DNA from: Nitrosomonas sp.
GTDB taxonomy: Bacteria > Pseudomonadota > Gammaproteobacteria > Burkholderiales > Nitrosomonadaceae
NCBI GenBank assembly: GCA_016703745.1
Contig: JADJBK010000006.1
Location: 1,364,001 to 1,428,000 of the forward strand
DNA: 64,000 nucleotides
Direction of reading: 5' to 3'
The notes beneath the pieces were generated by a model, which saw only the letters and a program-made list of their open reading frames with translations, was not told the origin of the DNA and searched no databases. This document shows positions 1-9,530 of this stretch, piece after piece. The stretch's first letter is position 1, and each line of letters opens with the position of its first letter. Made by a program: the position numbers and the translations under genes.

Positions 1-411
1 GATCTTGCCCTGGAAATTGATGCAGAAGGTTTGCATGTGGGAGAGAATGATATTACGGTACCGGTGGCAAGAAAATATCTGGCTGACGATAAAATTATCG
101 GGGTTTCTTGCTACAATCAATTCGATAGGGCAGTAACAGCAGAGGCACAAGGTGCGAGCTACGTTGCATTTGGTGCTTTTTTTCAGTCTGCAACTAAAAT
201 AAATGCTGCTCAGGCCGGGGTGGAGCTTCTGCAGAGAGCGAAGGATGATTTGCGCATACCGGCAGTGGCGATTGGTGGTATCAATCTGTATAACGCCCCT
301 GCTTTGCTCCAGTCGGGTTGCTTTGCCATTGCAGTTTGTCAGGGTTTGTTTACTGGCGACGATATCTGCGCAACCACCCAGGAATTTTCCCGTTTGTTCA
401 ATAAACTTTAG
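1..411 (+). CDS. thiE: Thiamine-phosphate synthase ThiE, C-terminal part
   Basis: The frame is open from base 1, so the N-terminus lies outside the window. ThiE condenses HMP-pyrophosphate with the thiazole phosphate to give thiamine phosphate in the cytoplasm. The fragment carries family landmarks in order: DLALEIDAEGLHVGEND (the substrate-binding strand), GVSCYN, YVAFGAFFQSATK (phosphate-binding region) and VAIGGIN near the end of the TIM barrel. It ends 14 bases before hemL, so the two may be cotranscribed. The identification rests on these motifs; about 40% of the protein is missing. Confidence 0.88.
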   Translation, partial: DLALEIDAEGLHVGENDITVPVARKYLADDKIIGVSCYNQFDRAVTAEAQGASYVAFGAFFQSATKINAAQAGVELLQRAKDDLRIPAVAIGGINLYNAPALLQSGCFAIAVCQGLFTGDDICATTQEFSRLFNKL

Positions 412-425
412 ACGCATATTTTTAA

Positions 426-1709
426 ATGACAATAACTAATCAGCAATTATTTGAACGATCCCAGCAATTTATTCCGGGTGGGGTGAATTCTCCGGTAAGA
501 GCTTTCAAGTCGGTCGGAGGGACACCCGTTTTTTTTCAGCGTGGTCAGGGCGCTTATTTTTGGGATGTAGAAGGGAAGTCCTACATTGATTATGTGGGTT
601 CCTGGGGACCGCTGATTTTGGGGCATGCGCATCCCGCAGTGGTTAAGGTGGTACAGGAAACGGTGCAGAATGGCATGTCTTTTGGTGCGCCTACTGCAGC
701 CGAACTGGAAATTGCTGAATTATTGTGTACCTTGCTGCCATCTATTGAGCAAATCAGGCTGGTGAGTTCAGGAACAGAAGCAACTATGAGCGCCATCCGG
801 CTGGCGCGTGGCTTCACGGGCAGAAGTCGTATCATCAAATTTGAAGGTTGTTATCACGGGCATGACGATGCGTTGCTGGTCAAGGCGGGGTCGGGTGCGC
901 TGACTTTTGGAAATCCTAGTTCGGCTGGTGTTCCTGCAGAGACGGTCAGTCATACCCTGGTGCTGGATTACAACGATGTTGCGGGGCTGGAGAAAACTTT
1001 CAGTGAGTTGGGCAGTGCGATTGCTGCAGTGATTGTTGAGCCGATTGCTGGCAATATGAATCTGATCAAAGCTGATCCGGAATTTTTGACGACGTTACAG
1101 AAATTGTGTGTACAGCACGGCAGTCTGCTGATTCTTGATGAGGTAATGACCGGGTTCCGTGTTGGCTTGCAATGCGCACAAGGCATTTATGGCATTCAGC
1201 CCGATTTGACAATTTTAGGAAAGGTTGTCGGTGGGGGAATGCCGATGGCTGCTTTTGGTGGAAGACGTGATGTGATGCAATGTCTGGCGCCACTGGGTCC
1301 GGTTTATCAGGCAGGCACACTTTCTGGTAATCCGGTTGCTGTGGCTGCTGGTCTGGAAACATTGCGTCAGATTCAAGTGGAAGGTTTTTTTGAAAAACTA
1401 TCGATCAGAACAAGGCAATTGACAGATGGTTTAGTTGCCGCTGCCAGAAAGTATGGCGTGAGATTCAGTGCTCAGTCTGAAGGGGGTATGTTCGGTATCT
1501 ATTTTAGCGAAAACCCACCCCAAACCTTTGCTGAGGTGATAGCTTGCGATCGAGAAGCGTTTAATCGTTTCTTCCATGCGATGTTAATTGAGGGGGTATA
1601 TTTTGCACCATCAAGTTTTGAAGCGGGATTTGTTTCGATCACTCATGGTGATGCAGAAATTGAAAAAACCTTGACCGCTGCTGAGCGCGTATTCAAGCAG
1701 AATTTGTAG
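426..1709 (+). CDS. hemL: Glutamate-1-semialdehyde 2,1-aminomutase HemL
   Basis: PLP enzyme that converts glutamate-1-semialdehyde to 5-aminolevulinate, the committed precursor of heme. This matters in a nitrifier rich in c-type cytochromes. At 427 residues it has the usual family length. It opens with FERSQQFIPGGVNSPVRAF, typical of HemL, and has the PLP phosphate-binding SSGTEATMSAIRLARG stretch and the DEVMTGFR cofactor motif. The PLP Schiff-base lysine is Lys266 in GKVVGGGMP. The close ATG after thiE suggests translation from the same transcript. Confidence 0.97.
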   Translation: MTITNQQLFERSQQFIPGGVNSPVRAFKSVGGTPVFFQRGQGAYFWDVEGKSYIDYVGSWGPLILGHAHPAVVKVVQETVQNGMSFGAPTAAELEIAELLCTLLPSIEQIRLVSSGTEATMSAIRLARGFTGRSRIIKFEGCYHGHDDALLVKAGSGALTFGNPSSAGVPAETVSHTLVLDYNDVAGLEKTFSELGSAIAAVIVEPIAGNMNLIKADPEFLTTLQKLCVQHGSLLILDEVMTGFRVGLQCAQGIYGIQPDLTILGKVVGGGMPMAAFGGRRDVMQCLAPLGPVYQAGTLSGNPVAVAAGLETLRQIQVEGFFEKLSIRTRQLTDGLVAAARKYGVRFSAQSEGGMFGIYFSENPPQTFAEVIACDREAFNRFFHAMLIEGVYFAPSSFEAGFVSITHGDAEIEKTLTAAERVFKQNL

Positions 1710-1780
1710 TATTTGCATCTTTTATTGTGATGCTGGTACTGTCACGGCATAATACTGTTACGACTTAATAATCAATAAAA

Positions 1781-2554
1781 ATGATGATTTCTTATCCACA
1801 GAAAATACTGTTACTGACGATACCGATCTGCTTCATCTCTGGCTGCGCTTCCATAAATAATCAGCAAGATCCTTTGGAGTCGATGAATCGCACCATATTT
1901 TCGTTTAATGAAAAGCTCGATGAGTTTGTTCTGGAACCTGCTGCGCGGGGCTACCGTGCCGTTGTTCCGGATCCTATCGAAATGATAGTCGGTAATTTTT
2001 TTTCAAATATTGGAGATGTAGCCATCACGGCCAACTCATTGTTGCAGCTTAAATTTGCCGATGCAGCGGCGAGTTCGAGCAGAGTGCTGATCAATACAAC
2101 TTTTGGATTATTGGGTGCGGTTGACCTGGCCAGTCACATCAGTCAGGTTAGTGACATCGATATCAGTAAGCGCAACGAGGATTTTGGTCAAACTCTTGGG
2201 TATTACGGTGTGGGTACGGGTCCTTATATTGTTCTACCCATGCTTGGTCCAAGCACGATGAGGGATGCGGTCGGCATGGGTGTCGATAGTGTAATTTTTG
2301 ATCCGCTGAGATCCTCTCTGTACAACAAATTTAATTTCTTAACGGTACGATTGCCGGTAACAGCCGGACAAGTCATCGATATTCGTGCACAAAATCTGGA
2401 TCTCGATAAAACGCTGGAGGAGGCCGCGCTGGATAAATATGAATTTGTACGCGATGCTTATTTGCAACGTCGTAAGAGTCTGGTTAAAGATGGGGATGTT
2501 CCCAGGGAGAAAGATATTGAAGAATTTGAAGATCTTAATGGCGATTTGTTCTAG
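1781..2554 (+). CDS. mlaA: MlaA (VacJ) outer-membrane lipoprotein
   Basis: Outer-membrane component of the Mla system, which removes mislocalised phospholipids from the outer leaflet. The 257-residue protein begins with a lipoprotein signal ending in the lipobox ISGC (Cys22), so lipidation is expected. It then carries the MlaA domain with the signature DPLESMNRTIFSFNEKLD and a later DFGQTLGYYGVGTGPYIVLPMLGPS. A second ATG directly follows the first, so the start may be one codon later. No mlaBCDEF genes adjoin it, though an MlaE-type permease is encoded at 9597-10736. A perfect hairpin follows the stop codon. Confidence 0.93.
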   Translation: MMISYPQKILLLTIPICFISGCASINNQQDPLESMNRTIFSFNEKLDEFVLEPAARGYRAVVPDPIEMIVGNFFSNIGDVAITANSLLQLKFADAAASSSRVLINTTFGLLGAVDLASHISQVSDIDISKRNEDFGQTLGYYGVGTGPYIVLPMLGPSTMRDAVGMGVDSVIFDPLRSSLYNKFNFLTVRLPVTAGQVIDIRAQNLDLDKTLEEAALDKYEFVRDAYLQRRKSLVKDGDVPREKDIEEFEDLNGDLF

Positions 2555-2588
2555 GGAAATGGTTTTAAAGCGATAGACTTTTGAGAAA

Positions 2589-2618
2589 TGCACTGATCAG
2601 TATGCGCTGATCAGTGCA
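2589..2618. terminator. Perfect 12-bp inverted repeat between convergent genes
   Basis: TGCACTGATCAG at 2589-2600 pairs perfectly with CTGATCAGTGCA at 2607-2618 across a 6-base loop. It lies between the convergent mlaA and htpX. Neither side has a run of T, so intrinsic termination is only a guess; transcript-end stabilisation is equally possible. Confidence 0.5.
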
Positions 2619-2640
2619 CAGCATTACATGGTTCCTGCTC

Positions 2641-3522
2641 TCAGCGAGCCGCACGAAGTGCTTCAATACGTTCTTCAAGTGGCGGATGGGACATAAACAA
2701 CTGGCCAAATTTGCTTTTTTGTCCTGAAATACCAAATGCTGCTATTTTTTCTGGTAAATGGGAAGGCTCATATTCCTTTTGCAGTCTTTGCAGCGCGGCG
2801 ACCATTTTGTCGCGTCCTGATAATTCGGCACTGCCCGCATCCGCACGAAATTCACGCTGACGGCTGAACCACATAACAATGATGCTGGCCAGTACTCCCA
2901 ATACCAATTGGGCAATAATACTGGTAATAAAATAGGCCGGGCCGTGGCCTTCTTCTGTTTTGAAGACCACACGATCGATCAAGTGCCCCACGATACGAGA
3001 CAGGAAGATAACAAAGGTATTAACCACGCCTTGAATTAACGCCAGGGTTACCATATCGCCGTTCGCGACATGGCTGACTTCATGAGCGAGTACTGCTTCG
3101 GCTTCATCTTGTGTCATTTTTTGTAGTAAACCAGTACTCACCGCGACCAGAGCGTTATTTTTATTCATGCCTGTTGCAAAAGCATTGATGTCAGGAGAGT
3201 CGTAAATGGCCACTTCTGGCATACCGATTCCCGCTATTCGGGCCTGACGTTTGACGGTGTCTACCAGCCATCCTTCCGTCGCATTGGAGGGAATATCGAT
3301 TACTACTGCGCCAGTCATGTGTTTTGCGCTCCACTTCGACATGGCGAGCGAAATAAATGAACCCCCGAATCCAATGACTGCTGAAAAAACAAGCAGCGCG
3401 TTAAAATTCAACCCGCTGCCATCTTCATCCAGTACTCGATCAACACCCAGAAGACGCAGCGTGATGCTCAACACAACCAATATGGCAAGGTTGGTTACAA
3501 TAAACAGAAAAATTCGTTTCAT
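2641..3522 (-). CDS. htpX: Membrane zinc metalloprotease HtpX
   Basis: Inner-membrane M48B protease that degrades damaged or misassembled membrane proteins during envelope stress. The 293-residue protein has N-terminal transmembrane helices at about residues 4-25 and 40-60. The zinc motif HEVSH is at 147-151, further hydrophobic segments lie at about 160-180 and 196-219, and the probable third zinc ligand is Glu224 in QREFRADAGSAEL. These features and the length match HtpX closely. It is transcribed alone, convergent with mlaA. Confidence 0.97.
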   Translation of the reverse strand: MKRIFLFIVTNLAILVVLSITLRLLGVDRVLDEDGSGLNFNALLVFSAVIGFGGSFISLAMSKWSAKHMTGAVVIDIPSNATEGWLVDTVKRQARIAGIGMPEVAIYDSPDINAFATGMNKNNALVAVSTGLLQKMTQDEAEAVLAHEVSHVANGDMVTLALIQGVVNTFVIFLSRIVGHLIDRVVFKTEEGHGPAYFITSIIAQLVLGVLASIIVMWFSRQREFRADAGSAELSGRDKMVAALQRLQKEYEPSHLPEKIAAFGISGQKSKFGQLFMSHPPLEERIEALRAAR

Positions 3523-3683
3523 CTTTATTCCCTCTATTGGCTTAATAAAAGTTTTTGAATTGGGTAAACGCTAATCGTTCACTGCAGCGAGTTATATAAT
3601 GACACATTTTACTTTTTCAAGCGTTAATATAGCTTGCCCGCACCGACAGACTATAAATTGGTGAGGTACAATTACCCATTTTT

Positions 3684-4850
3684 ATGGATAAGGAGATCAT
3701 CTTGCGTTCAGTTCTGATTGTCGGTAGCGGATTGGCAGGTTATGCAGTTGCGCGTGAACTCAGAAAGCTGAGTGACACAATCCAGATTACGATGCTCTCA
3801 GCCGATCATGGTGGTTTTTATTCAAAACCAATGTTATCCAATGCGTTAACAACCGGTAAAACGCCCGATTCGATCCTGAGTGCAGATGCCGCTCAGATGG
3901 CTTCACAATTGAATATGAATATTCACCCCCATACCAGGGTGGCGTCTATCGACCCTGTGGGCAGCAGCATTATGCTCGAAAACGGTGAAAAGCTGCCTTT
4001 TGAGCGTCTGGTTTTGGCCTTGGGTGCGGATCCCATTCGATTGCCGCTTGCTGGAGATGGAGCGGAAGCAGTGTTGTCAGTCAATGATCTGGATGACTAC
4101 CGCCGGTTTCGTGAGGCCTTGGAAGGGAAAAAACGTATCGCCATACTTGGTGCGGGTTTAATTGGTTGCGAATTTGCTAATGATCTCGCTGGGAAGGGCC
4201 ATCAGGTAACTGTACTTGATCTTAGCCCTCAGCCGTTGGGACGATTGCTCCCTCCGCAAGCTGGCCAGTTTATGCATGACAAATTGGCTGCAGTCAAAAT
4301 TGATTTTAAATTTAATTGTAGCGTTAGCCGAATCGATAAACATGCTGGGCAATATCGACTTTTCTTCGGGGAAAATGAATTCATTGAAGCGGAACTGATT
4401 TTGTCCGCCATAGGTCTGAAATCTCGCATCGCGCTGGCGGAGGCTGCAGGTATCCATGTTAATCGTGGCATCAAAGTAAATCGTTATTTACAAACCAATT
4501 TTACGGAAATTTATGCATTGGGTGATTGTGCGGAAGTGGAAGGAAAAGTGTTGCCTTTCATTATGCCTATTACCCATGCGGGACGCGCCTTGTCAGCTAC
4601 GCTTGCAGGCACACCTACCTTGCTGCATTATCCGGCAATGCCAGTGCTGGTGAAAACGCCTGCCTGCCCAACCGTAGTATCACCTCCCGATCCGGCGGTC
4701 AGTGGAAAATGGGAGATCGAAGTGGACATGGACAAAGTGAAAGCCTTATATCGATCTGAAACAGGAAACTTGTTGGGATTTGCTTTACTGGGAACGGCAA
4801 CTGCAGAGCGAGGAGCGCTGACAGCCCAGCTGCCACCGGTTATATCTTAA
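3684..4850 (+). CDS. FAD-dependent NAD(P)H:rubredoxin reductase-like oxidoreductase
   Basis: Two-dinucleotide-fold flavoprotein of the pyridine-nucleotide disulfide oxidoreductase class I superfamily, 388 residues. An FAD-binding GSGLAGYAVARELR lies near residue 13, an NAD(P)-binding GAGLIGCEFANDLAGKG near 155, and the FAD-closing YALGDCAEVEG near 275. There is no redox-active CxxC or CxxxxC pair, which argues for single-electron donation to rubredoxin or a similar protein rather than a disulfide reductase. The C-terminal region resembles rubredoxin reductases. No rubredoxin gene is adjacent, so the partner is unknown. Confidence 0.75.
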   Translation: MDKEIILRSVLIVGSGLAGYAVARELRKLSDTIQITMLSADHGGFYSKPMLSNALTTGKTPDSILSADAAQMASQLNMNIHPHTRVASIDPVGSSIMLENGEKLPFERLVLALGADPIRLPLAGDGAEAVLSVNDLDDYRRFREALEGKKRIAILGAGLIGCEFANDLAGKGHQVTVLDLSPQPLGRLLPPQAGQFMHDKLAAVKIDFKFNCSVSRIDKHAGQYRLFFGENEFIEAELILSAIGLKSRIALAEAAGIHVNRGIKVNRYLQTNFTEIYALGDCAEVEGKVLPFIMPITHAGRALSATLAGTPTLLHYPAMPVLVKTPACPTVVSPPDPAVSGKWEIEVDMDKVKALYRSETGNLLGFALLGTATAERGALTAQLPPVIS

Positions 4851-4905
4851 TGATATCGTTGCTGCTTAACGACAGAACTGTAGTTTTAATGGAGCGCGAA
4901 GCTAT

Positions 4906-5208
4906 ATGCTTTATTTGATTTACGCCGAAGATGTGGCGGATAGTTTGCCATTACGGATGGCCAATCGACCTGCGCATCTGGCACGACTACGGCATCTGCA
5001 GGAAGAAGGTAGACTAATTCTGGCAGGGCCATGTCCAGCGATCGATGCGGAGAATCCGGCAGATGCTGGTTTTTCTGGCAGTGCCATTGTAGCTGAGTTT
5101 GCATCATTAGGTGCTGCGCGGGATTGGGCAAATCTGGATCCCTATGTGTTGGCTGGTGTTTATGCAAAAGTCAGCGTAAAGCCCTTTAAAAAGGTTTTGC
5201 CAGATTGA
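4906..5208 (+). CDS. YciI family protein
   Basis: A 100-residue protein with a ferredoxin-like alpha/beta fold, belonging to the YciI family of small putative enzymes. The N-terminus MLYLIYAEDVADSLPLRMANRPAHLARL and the internal GRLILAGPCPAID and WANLDPYVLAGVYAKVSVKPFKKVL are characteristic, including the family His and Asp. Its substrate is not known. It follows the flavoprotein by about 55 bases on the same strand and is probably cotranscribed; in many beta- and gammaproteobacteria YciI lies near septation or envelope genes. Confidence 0.85.
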   Translation: MLYLIYAEDVADSLPLRMANRPAHLARLRHLQEEGRLILAGPCPAIDAENPADAGFSGSAIVAEFASLGAARDWANLDPYVLAGVYAKVSVKPFKKVLPD

Positions 5209-5469
5209 CGGATTGCCTGATAGCGATCTGGCAGCGTGAACGCTCGCAGTGCGACATTCAATATGACAATTTGCGAATTATCTTTTGATCAATCATTCAA
5301 TTGCTTGTAGTATCCTGAATTTGTAAACAGGGCTGTCCCGTGGGTGAATTTGAGTAGAAAAATGACTGGGATCGCGTTTGACTGCCCAAGTCTGATTATC
5401 GTTAGCTGAATTTTGTATGGATCGTTGTGTGTTTATTTAACTTTATTTTCTGGAAAGAGAAGGAATTTT

Positions 5470-6261
5470 ATGCGCTTAACTAAATTAGTATCTTGTATGT
5501 TCGTGCTTATTATGACCATGACTACTGTGGTGAATGCTCAAAGTGGTGGTGAAGTCGCCAAGGTGAATGGTGTTGCCATTCCGCAAGCACGCCTTGATTT
5601 AATGATTAAGGCAGCAGTAGCACAAGGGCAGCCAGATTCAGATGAAATGAGAAATGCATTGCGGGAAAATCTGATTGCCGAGGAGATACTGGCTCAGGAG
5701 GCAATTAAAAAAGGGTTGGATCGTGATTCTGATGTTAAAACTCAGATTGATCTGGCCCGTCAGGCGGTATTGATTCGAGCCTACCAGGCCGATTATATTC
5801 GCAGCAATCAGATCGGCGAGGCAGAGCTTCGTAAGGAATATGATGCTGTCAAAGCTCAAATGGGCGATCAGGAATATAACGCGCGCCATATTCTTGTGGA
5901 AACAGAAAAAGAAGCAAAAGATATTATTGCTCAAATTAAGAAAAAAGTACCTTTTGCAAAGCTTGCCAAAGATCACTCTATAGATAGCGGTAGCAAAGAA
6001 AAGGGTGGGGAACTAGGATGGACCTCATCGGCCGTTTATGTAAAACCATTTGCTGATGCATTGCAGAATCTTAAAAAAGGGCAAATGACACAGCAACCGG
6101 TTCAAACATCTTTTGGCTGGCACGTGATTCAACTGGATGATGTCAGAAAAGCTACGCCACCATCCTTTGAAGAAGTCAGGCAAAATATGGAACAAAGAAT
6201 ATTGCAGCGAAACTTTGCCGCAACGGTGGAAGCTTTACGCAAAGCAGCAAACGTTCAATAG
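5470..6261 (+). CDS. Periplasmic peptidyl-prolyl isomerase, parvulin type (PpiC/SurA-like)
   Basis: Isomerase/chaperone acting on exported proteins. I chose the ATG at 5470 (263 residues) over an upstream ATG at 5413. It has a purine-rich ribosome site (AGAGAAGGA) just before it and begins directly with a signal peptide, MRLTKLVSCMFVLIMTMTTVVNAQ, cut after NAQ. A SurA-N-like helical region follows, then a parvulin domain at about 135-230 with ARHILVETE, FAKLAKDHSIDSGS, GGELGW and FGWHVIQLDD. A short C-terminal helix completes the chaperone core. It stands alone, with 260 bases of untranslated sequence upstream. Confidence 0.9.
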   Translation: MRLTKLVSCMFVLIMTMTTVVNAQSGGEVAKVNGVAIPQARLDLMIKAAVAQGQPDSDEMRNALRENLIAEEILAQEAIKKGLDRDSDVKTQIDLARQAVLIRAYQADYIRSNQIGEAELRKEYDAVKAQMGDQEYNARHILVETEKEAKDIIAQIKKKVPFAKLAKDHSIDSGSKEKGGELGWTSSAVYVKPFADALQNLKKGQMTQQPVQTSFGWHVIQLDDVRKATPPSFEEVRQNMEQRILQRNFAATVEALRKAANVQ

Positions 6262-6307
6262 GATTTTATAAAAACGCTTGTTCAATAGTGGGCAGCCGCA
6301 CTACTCT

Positions 6308-7393
6308 TCAAGGCGTGACGCAACGCGGCACTCTTGGAGAGATCGCCGCCAGTAGTTCATAGCCGATTGTTTGTGCTGCTGCAGCGACTTGTTCAACTGG
6401 CAGCCCTCTTCCCCAAAGAGTCACTGTGCTGCCGATGTTTGCGTGGTCTATTCCTTGTAAATCGATGCTGAGCATATCCATGGAAATTCTTCCTATGATT
6501 CGTGTGCGTTGGCCATTTACCAGCACGGGTGTGCCAGTGGGCGCATGACGTGGATAGCCATCGGCATAGCCAGTAGCTACAATACCAATTCGCATGGTTT
6601 CACTGGCAGTGAATTGCGCACCGTACCCCAGTCTGTCTCCCGGATTAAGCTTCTGAATGGCGATAATCTGGCTTGTCAATGTCATGGCAGGTTGCAATCC
6701 CATTTCTACGCCAGTCTTTTCTGGTAGTGGAGATACCCCATAGAGCAGCAAGCCTGGACGTACCCAGTCTGCATGTGTTTGCGGATAACGTAGAATGGCG
6801 GCAGAATTTGCAAGAGAGCAGGGCAGCTGCATGCCACATTCTGTTCTGAGTGCCGAGAATTTGTCGAGTTGCTGGGTCACCAGATGATTTTCTGCCGCAT
6901 TATCTGCGCAGGCAAAATGTGTCATCAACGTAATTTCTCCAATGAACTCCTGTTGTTTTAATGCATAAAACGCTGAATTCCCTGACTCTGGCTTGAAACC
7001 GAGGCGGTTCATACCTGTATTTATTTTCAGAAAAATGTCTAGCTTGCTGTTTCCTCGGTAAGCTGAGAGCATGTAGAGTTGCTCATGATGATGGATAACC
7101 GTACTCAGACGATATTGACTGATCACATCAAGTTCACAGGGCGAAAAAAATCCTTCCAGTAAAATAATGGGGTGCTGAAATCCCGCATCCCTTAGTTGTA
7201 TGGCTGCTTCCAGCTCAAGTACAGCAAAGGCATTTGCTGCGCTGAGGGCGCGTGCAGAATGCAATAAGCCGTGACCATAAGCATCTGCCTTAATGACGGC
7301 GATCGTGCGTGCGTGGCCGACTTTTTGCTTAACCACTGCAAGATTGTGCTGTAATGCGGTGGTATCGATGATGGTGCGTGTCGGCCGAAACAT
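6308..7393 (-). CDS. alr: Alanine racemase
   Basis: PLP enzyme interconverting L- and D-alanine for peptidoglycan. The PLP lysine lies in AVIKADAYGHG (Lys35 from the ATG at 7393) and the second catalytic residue is the Tyr of RLGYGAQF. Other landmarks are MNRLGF, VRPGLLLYG and the ISMDML segment of the C-terminal beta domain. A TTG at 7408 could extend the protein by five residues; neither start has a clear Shine-Dalgarno, and I prefer the ATG. The length of 361 residues is normal. It is convergent with the parvulin gene. Confidence 0.95.
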   Translation of the reverse strand: MFRPTRTIIDTTALQHNLAVVKQKVGHARTIAVIKADAYGHGLLHSARALSAANAFAVLELEAAIQLRDAGFQHPIILLEGFFSPCELDVISQYRLSTVIHHHEQLYMLSAYRGNSKLDIFLKINTGMNRLGFKPESGNSAFYALKQQEFIGEITLMTHFACADNAAENHLVTQQLDKFSALRTECGMQLPCSLANSAAILRYPQTHADWVRPGLLLYGVSPLPEKTGVEMGLQPAMTLTSQIIAIQKLNPGDRLGYGAQFTASETMRIGIVATGYADGYPRHAPTGTPVLVNGQRTRIIGRISMDMLSIDLQGIDHANIGSTVTLWGRGLPVEQVAAAAQTIGYELLAAISPRVPRCVTP

Positions 7394-7494
7394 TGGATTA
7401 AACAGCAAGCGAATATTTTTCTGATGTGTGGCAGGAAATTAAAGAACCACCCAAGTGTAATACTTGCGAACTATTTGCAGATAACGGTTGCAGG

Positions 7495-8901
7495 TCAGTG
7501 TCTCAAGTTAATCGATTTATTGGTGGATGGTTTTTTATCGAGGGGTTGTGGGTCCAGTACGGCGACAGTCAGCACGTCATCTGCTAGATATCTTTTGGCA
7601 ACTTCTTTGACTTGTTCAGCTTTAACTGCTTTTAATTTTTCCAAAATGACTGCTTCATCCCGTTGTGAGAAACCTGCACTCTCCAAGCGGCCAATCTGCA
7701 TTGCCTGTGCCGATATCGAATCCAGCTGATAAATGTGACTAGCGATAACCTGCGCTTTCACGCGGCTCAATTCCTGTTCCGTAATGCCGGACTGGATGAT
7801 CTTATCAATCTCCAGCCGAATGGACTGTTCCAGCTCCTCAACAGTTTTTCCTTGACTGGGTGTGGCATCCAAATAAAACATACCGGGTCCACGGGCGATC
7901 GCGCTATAACCTGCACCTGCCGAAACTGCCATATGGGTTTCACGTACCAGTGTTTTATTAAGTCTGGCCGAAGCATGGCCATCCAGAATCCCTTCCAGAA
8001 TTTCAAGTGCAAAAGGCTCCCAGTCATTTTGTGGGTCTCTCAGGGTTGGCACCTTATACCCCATGAGTAAATAGGGAAGCTCGGCGGGTGCTTTGACCCG
8101 CAAGCGCTTGATGCCCACTTGTGTTGGCTCGTGTTGTGGGTTGCGTTCAGCAAGGTCTGGCAGAGGGGAGGACTTGATCTGGCCATAATACTGTTTGGCC
8201 AATGCAAGTACTTCTGCCGGTTTCACATCTCCAACAATTACCAGCACAGCATTGTTGGGGGCATACCATTTGTCATACCATTCCTGATGATCACTGACAC
8301 GCATATGTTCCAGATCATTCATCCAGCCAATAATCGGACGGCGGTAGGGGTGAGTTTGGAAAGCTGTCGCCATCATTTTTTCAAATAATAGCGAACGTGC
8401 CTGATCATCAGTGCGCAACCGCCGTTCTTCCATCACCACCTGAATTTCCTTGGAGAACTCTTCTTCCGTGAGTATCAGGTTTCGCATGCGATCTGATTCC
8501 AGTTTCATCGCCATTGGCAGGTGCTGTTTGTGTAACTGCTGGAAGTAGGCGGTGTAATCCGTTCCAGTAAAAGCGTTTTCTACACCACCTGCCGCCGCTA
8601 TTCTGCGAGAGAACTCACCTGCAGGAACTTGAGCTGTCCCTTTAAACATCATGTGCTCAAGTGCATGCGCCACACCAGTTTTACCATTGACTTCATCCAT
8701 ACTGCCGATCTTGTACCATATCTGTTGAATCACCACCGGAGAGCGATGATCTTCTTTGATGATGAGTTTGAGGCCGTTATCCAGGAAATATTCATGCGTT
8801 GCCATATTCGCTGACAACGAGCATGACATAAAAAACAAACATGCCAGAACGAATAACGCAGATTGATAATTGGTGCAGAAAAAAGGGGTATTTCTTTGCA
8901 A
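7495..8901 (-). CDS. M16 family zinc peptidase (PqqL/processing-protease type), secreted
   Basis: Insulinase-family peptidase of 468 residues. After a signal sequence (hydrophobic at about 14-30, ending SLSAN) it has the inverted zinc motif HxxEH at His79-Glu82-His83 in HALEHMMFKGT. The downstream active-domain glutamate region is EEFSKEIQVVMEERRLRTD. The second half, containing LLMGYKVPTLRD and the terminal VKEVAKRYLADDVLTVAVLDP, matches the M16 C-terminal domain. Substrate unknown; a role in peptide turnover in the periplasm is inferred from the signal peptide. In many genomes a second, inactive M16 partner follows; none is seen here. Confidence 0.88.
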   Translation of the reverse strand: MQRNTPFFCTNYQSALFVLACLFFMSCSLSANMATHEYFLDNGLKLIIKEDHRSPVVIQQIWYKIGSMDEVNGKTGVAHALEHMMFKGTAQVPAGEFSRRIAAAGGVENAFTGTDYTAYFQQLHKQHLPMAMKLESDRMRNLILTEEEFSKEIQVVMEERRLRTDDQARSLLFEKMMATAFQTHPYRRPIIGWMNDLEHMRVSDHQEWYDKWYAPNNAVLVIVGDVKPAEVLALAKQYYGQIKSSPLPDLAERNPQHEPTQVGIKRLRVKAPAELPYLLMGYKVPTLRDPQNDWEPFALEILEGILDGHASARLNKTLVRETHMAVSAGAGYSAIARGPGMFYLDATPSQGKTVEELEQSIRLEIDKIIQSGITEQELSRVKAQVIASHIYQLDSISAQAMQIGRLESAGFSQRDEAVILEKLKAVKAEQVKEVAKRYLADDVLTVAVLDPQPLDKKPSTNKSINLRH

Positions 8902-9129
8902 AATAGAGCCTCGCTAATAGAATAGTTATTCCAAGCCGGATATATCATAGCTGGTAATGTGTTTCAGTGCCCCTGGCTACTGTTTGCATTGTACAGACAG
9001 TAAATTATTACAGCAATTTTCCAGCGGGTCTGAAGTTAACTATGCGCGACATGGGCAATATAGTTGCCCCCTGGGGAGTTCTGGTTTATGCTTGGCGGCC
9101 GCGCTACTAATGTTATTGCAATAACCAGT

Positions 9130-9221
9130 GGAGAAGTGACCGAGTGGCTTAAGGTGCACGCCTGGAAAGCGTGTGTACGGCTTTAACCGTACCGCGGGTT
9201 CGAATCCCGCCTTCTCCGCCA
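9130..9221 (+). tRNA. tRNA-Ser (anticodon GGA)
   Basis: A class II tRNA with a long variable arm. The acceptor GGAGAAG pairs with CTTCTCC and is followed by G-CCA encoded in the DNA. The anticodon loop CTGGAAA sits between CACGC and GCGTG, giving anticodon GGA (serine, UCC/UCU). The T-arm is GCGGGTTCGAATCCCGC. A degraded integrase gene lies 165 bases downstream, so this tRNA was probably used as an island attachment site. Confidence 0.97.
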
Positions 9222-9386
9222 GCTATGCACCAGTAGTCGCCCACAGTTGCCAAATATACCCTTGTAGATAAACAGTTTCAATAGATTTAAGGCGACACTG
9301 AGCAACAACGGGAAATGTGGGTAACAAGATTAAAATGCGGGTAATATCGAGGGTAAGTTCAAGTACCTCTGAAAACTTACCCTCAT

Positions 9387-9530
9387 ATAAAGCTCACAGA
9401 TACAGCAATCAAGGCAGCAAAGCCCAAAGAGAAAGCCTACAAGTTATCCGATGGTGGCGGGCTTGTATTACTGGCTCAGCCAAACAGCTCTAAATGGTGG
9501 CGGTATCGTTACCGGTTCAATTCCCTGTAA
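9387..9530 (+). pseudogene. Remnant of P4-type tyrosine integrase (N-terminus only)
   Basis: Translation of 9390-9527 gives KLTDTAIKAAKPKEKAYKLS-DGGGLVLLAQPNSSKWWRYRYRF, the arm-binding N-terminal (DUF4102) domain of P4-like integrases. At the expected start the codon is ATA (9387-9389) where ATG normally stands. Homology stops after the RYRF motif and a TAA follows at 9528, so the catalytic domain is gone. Position and orientation just downstream of tRNA-Ser are typical for such integrases. It is a nonfunctional island scar; the flanking 9222-9386 and 9531-9596 hold nothing else I recognise. Confidence 0.82.
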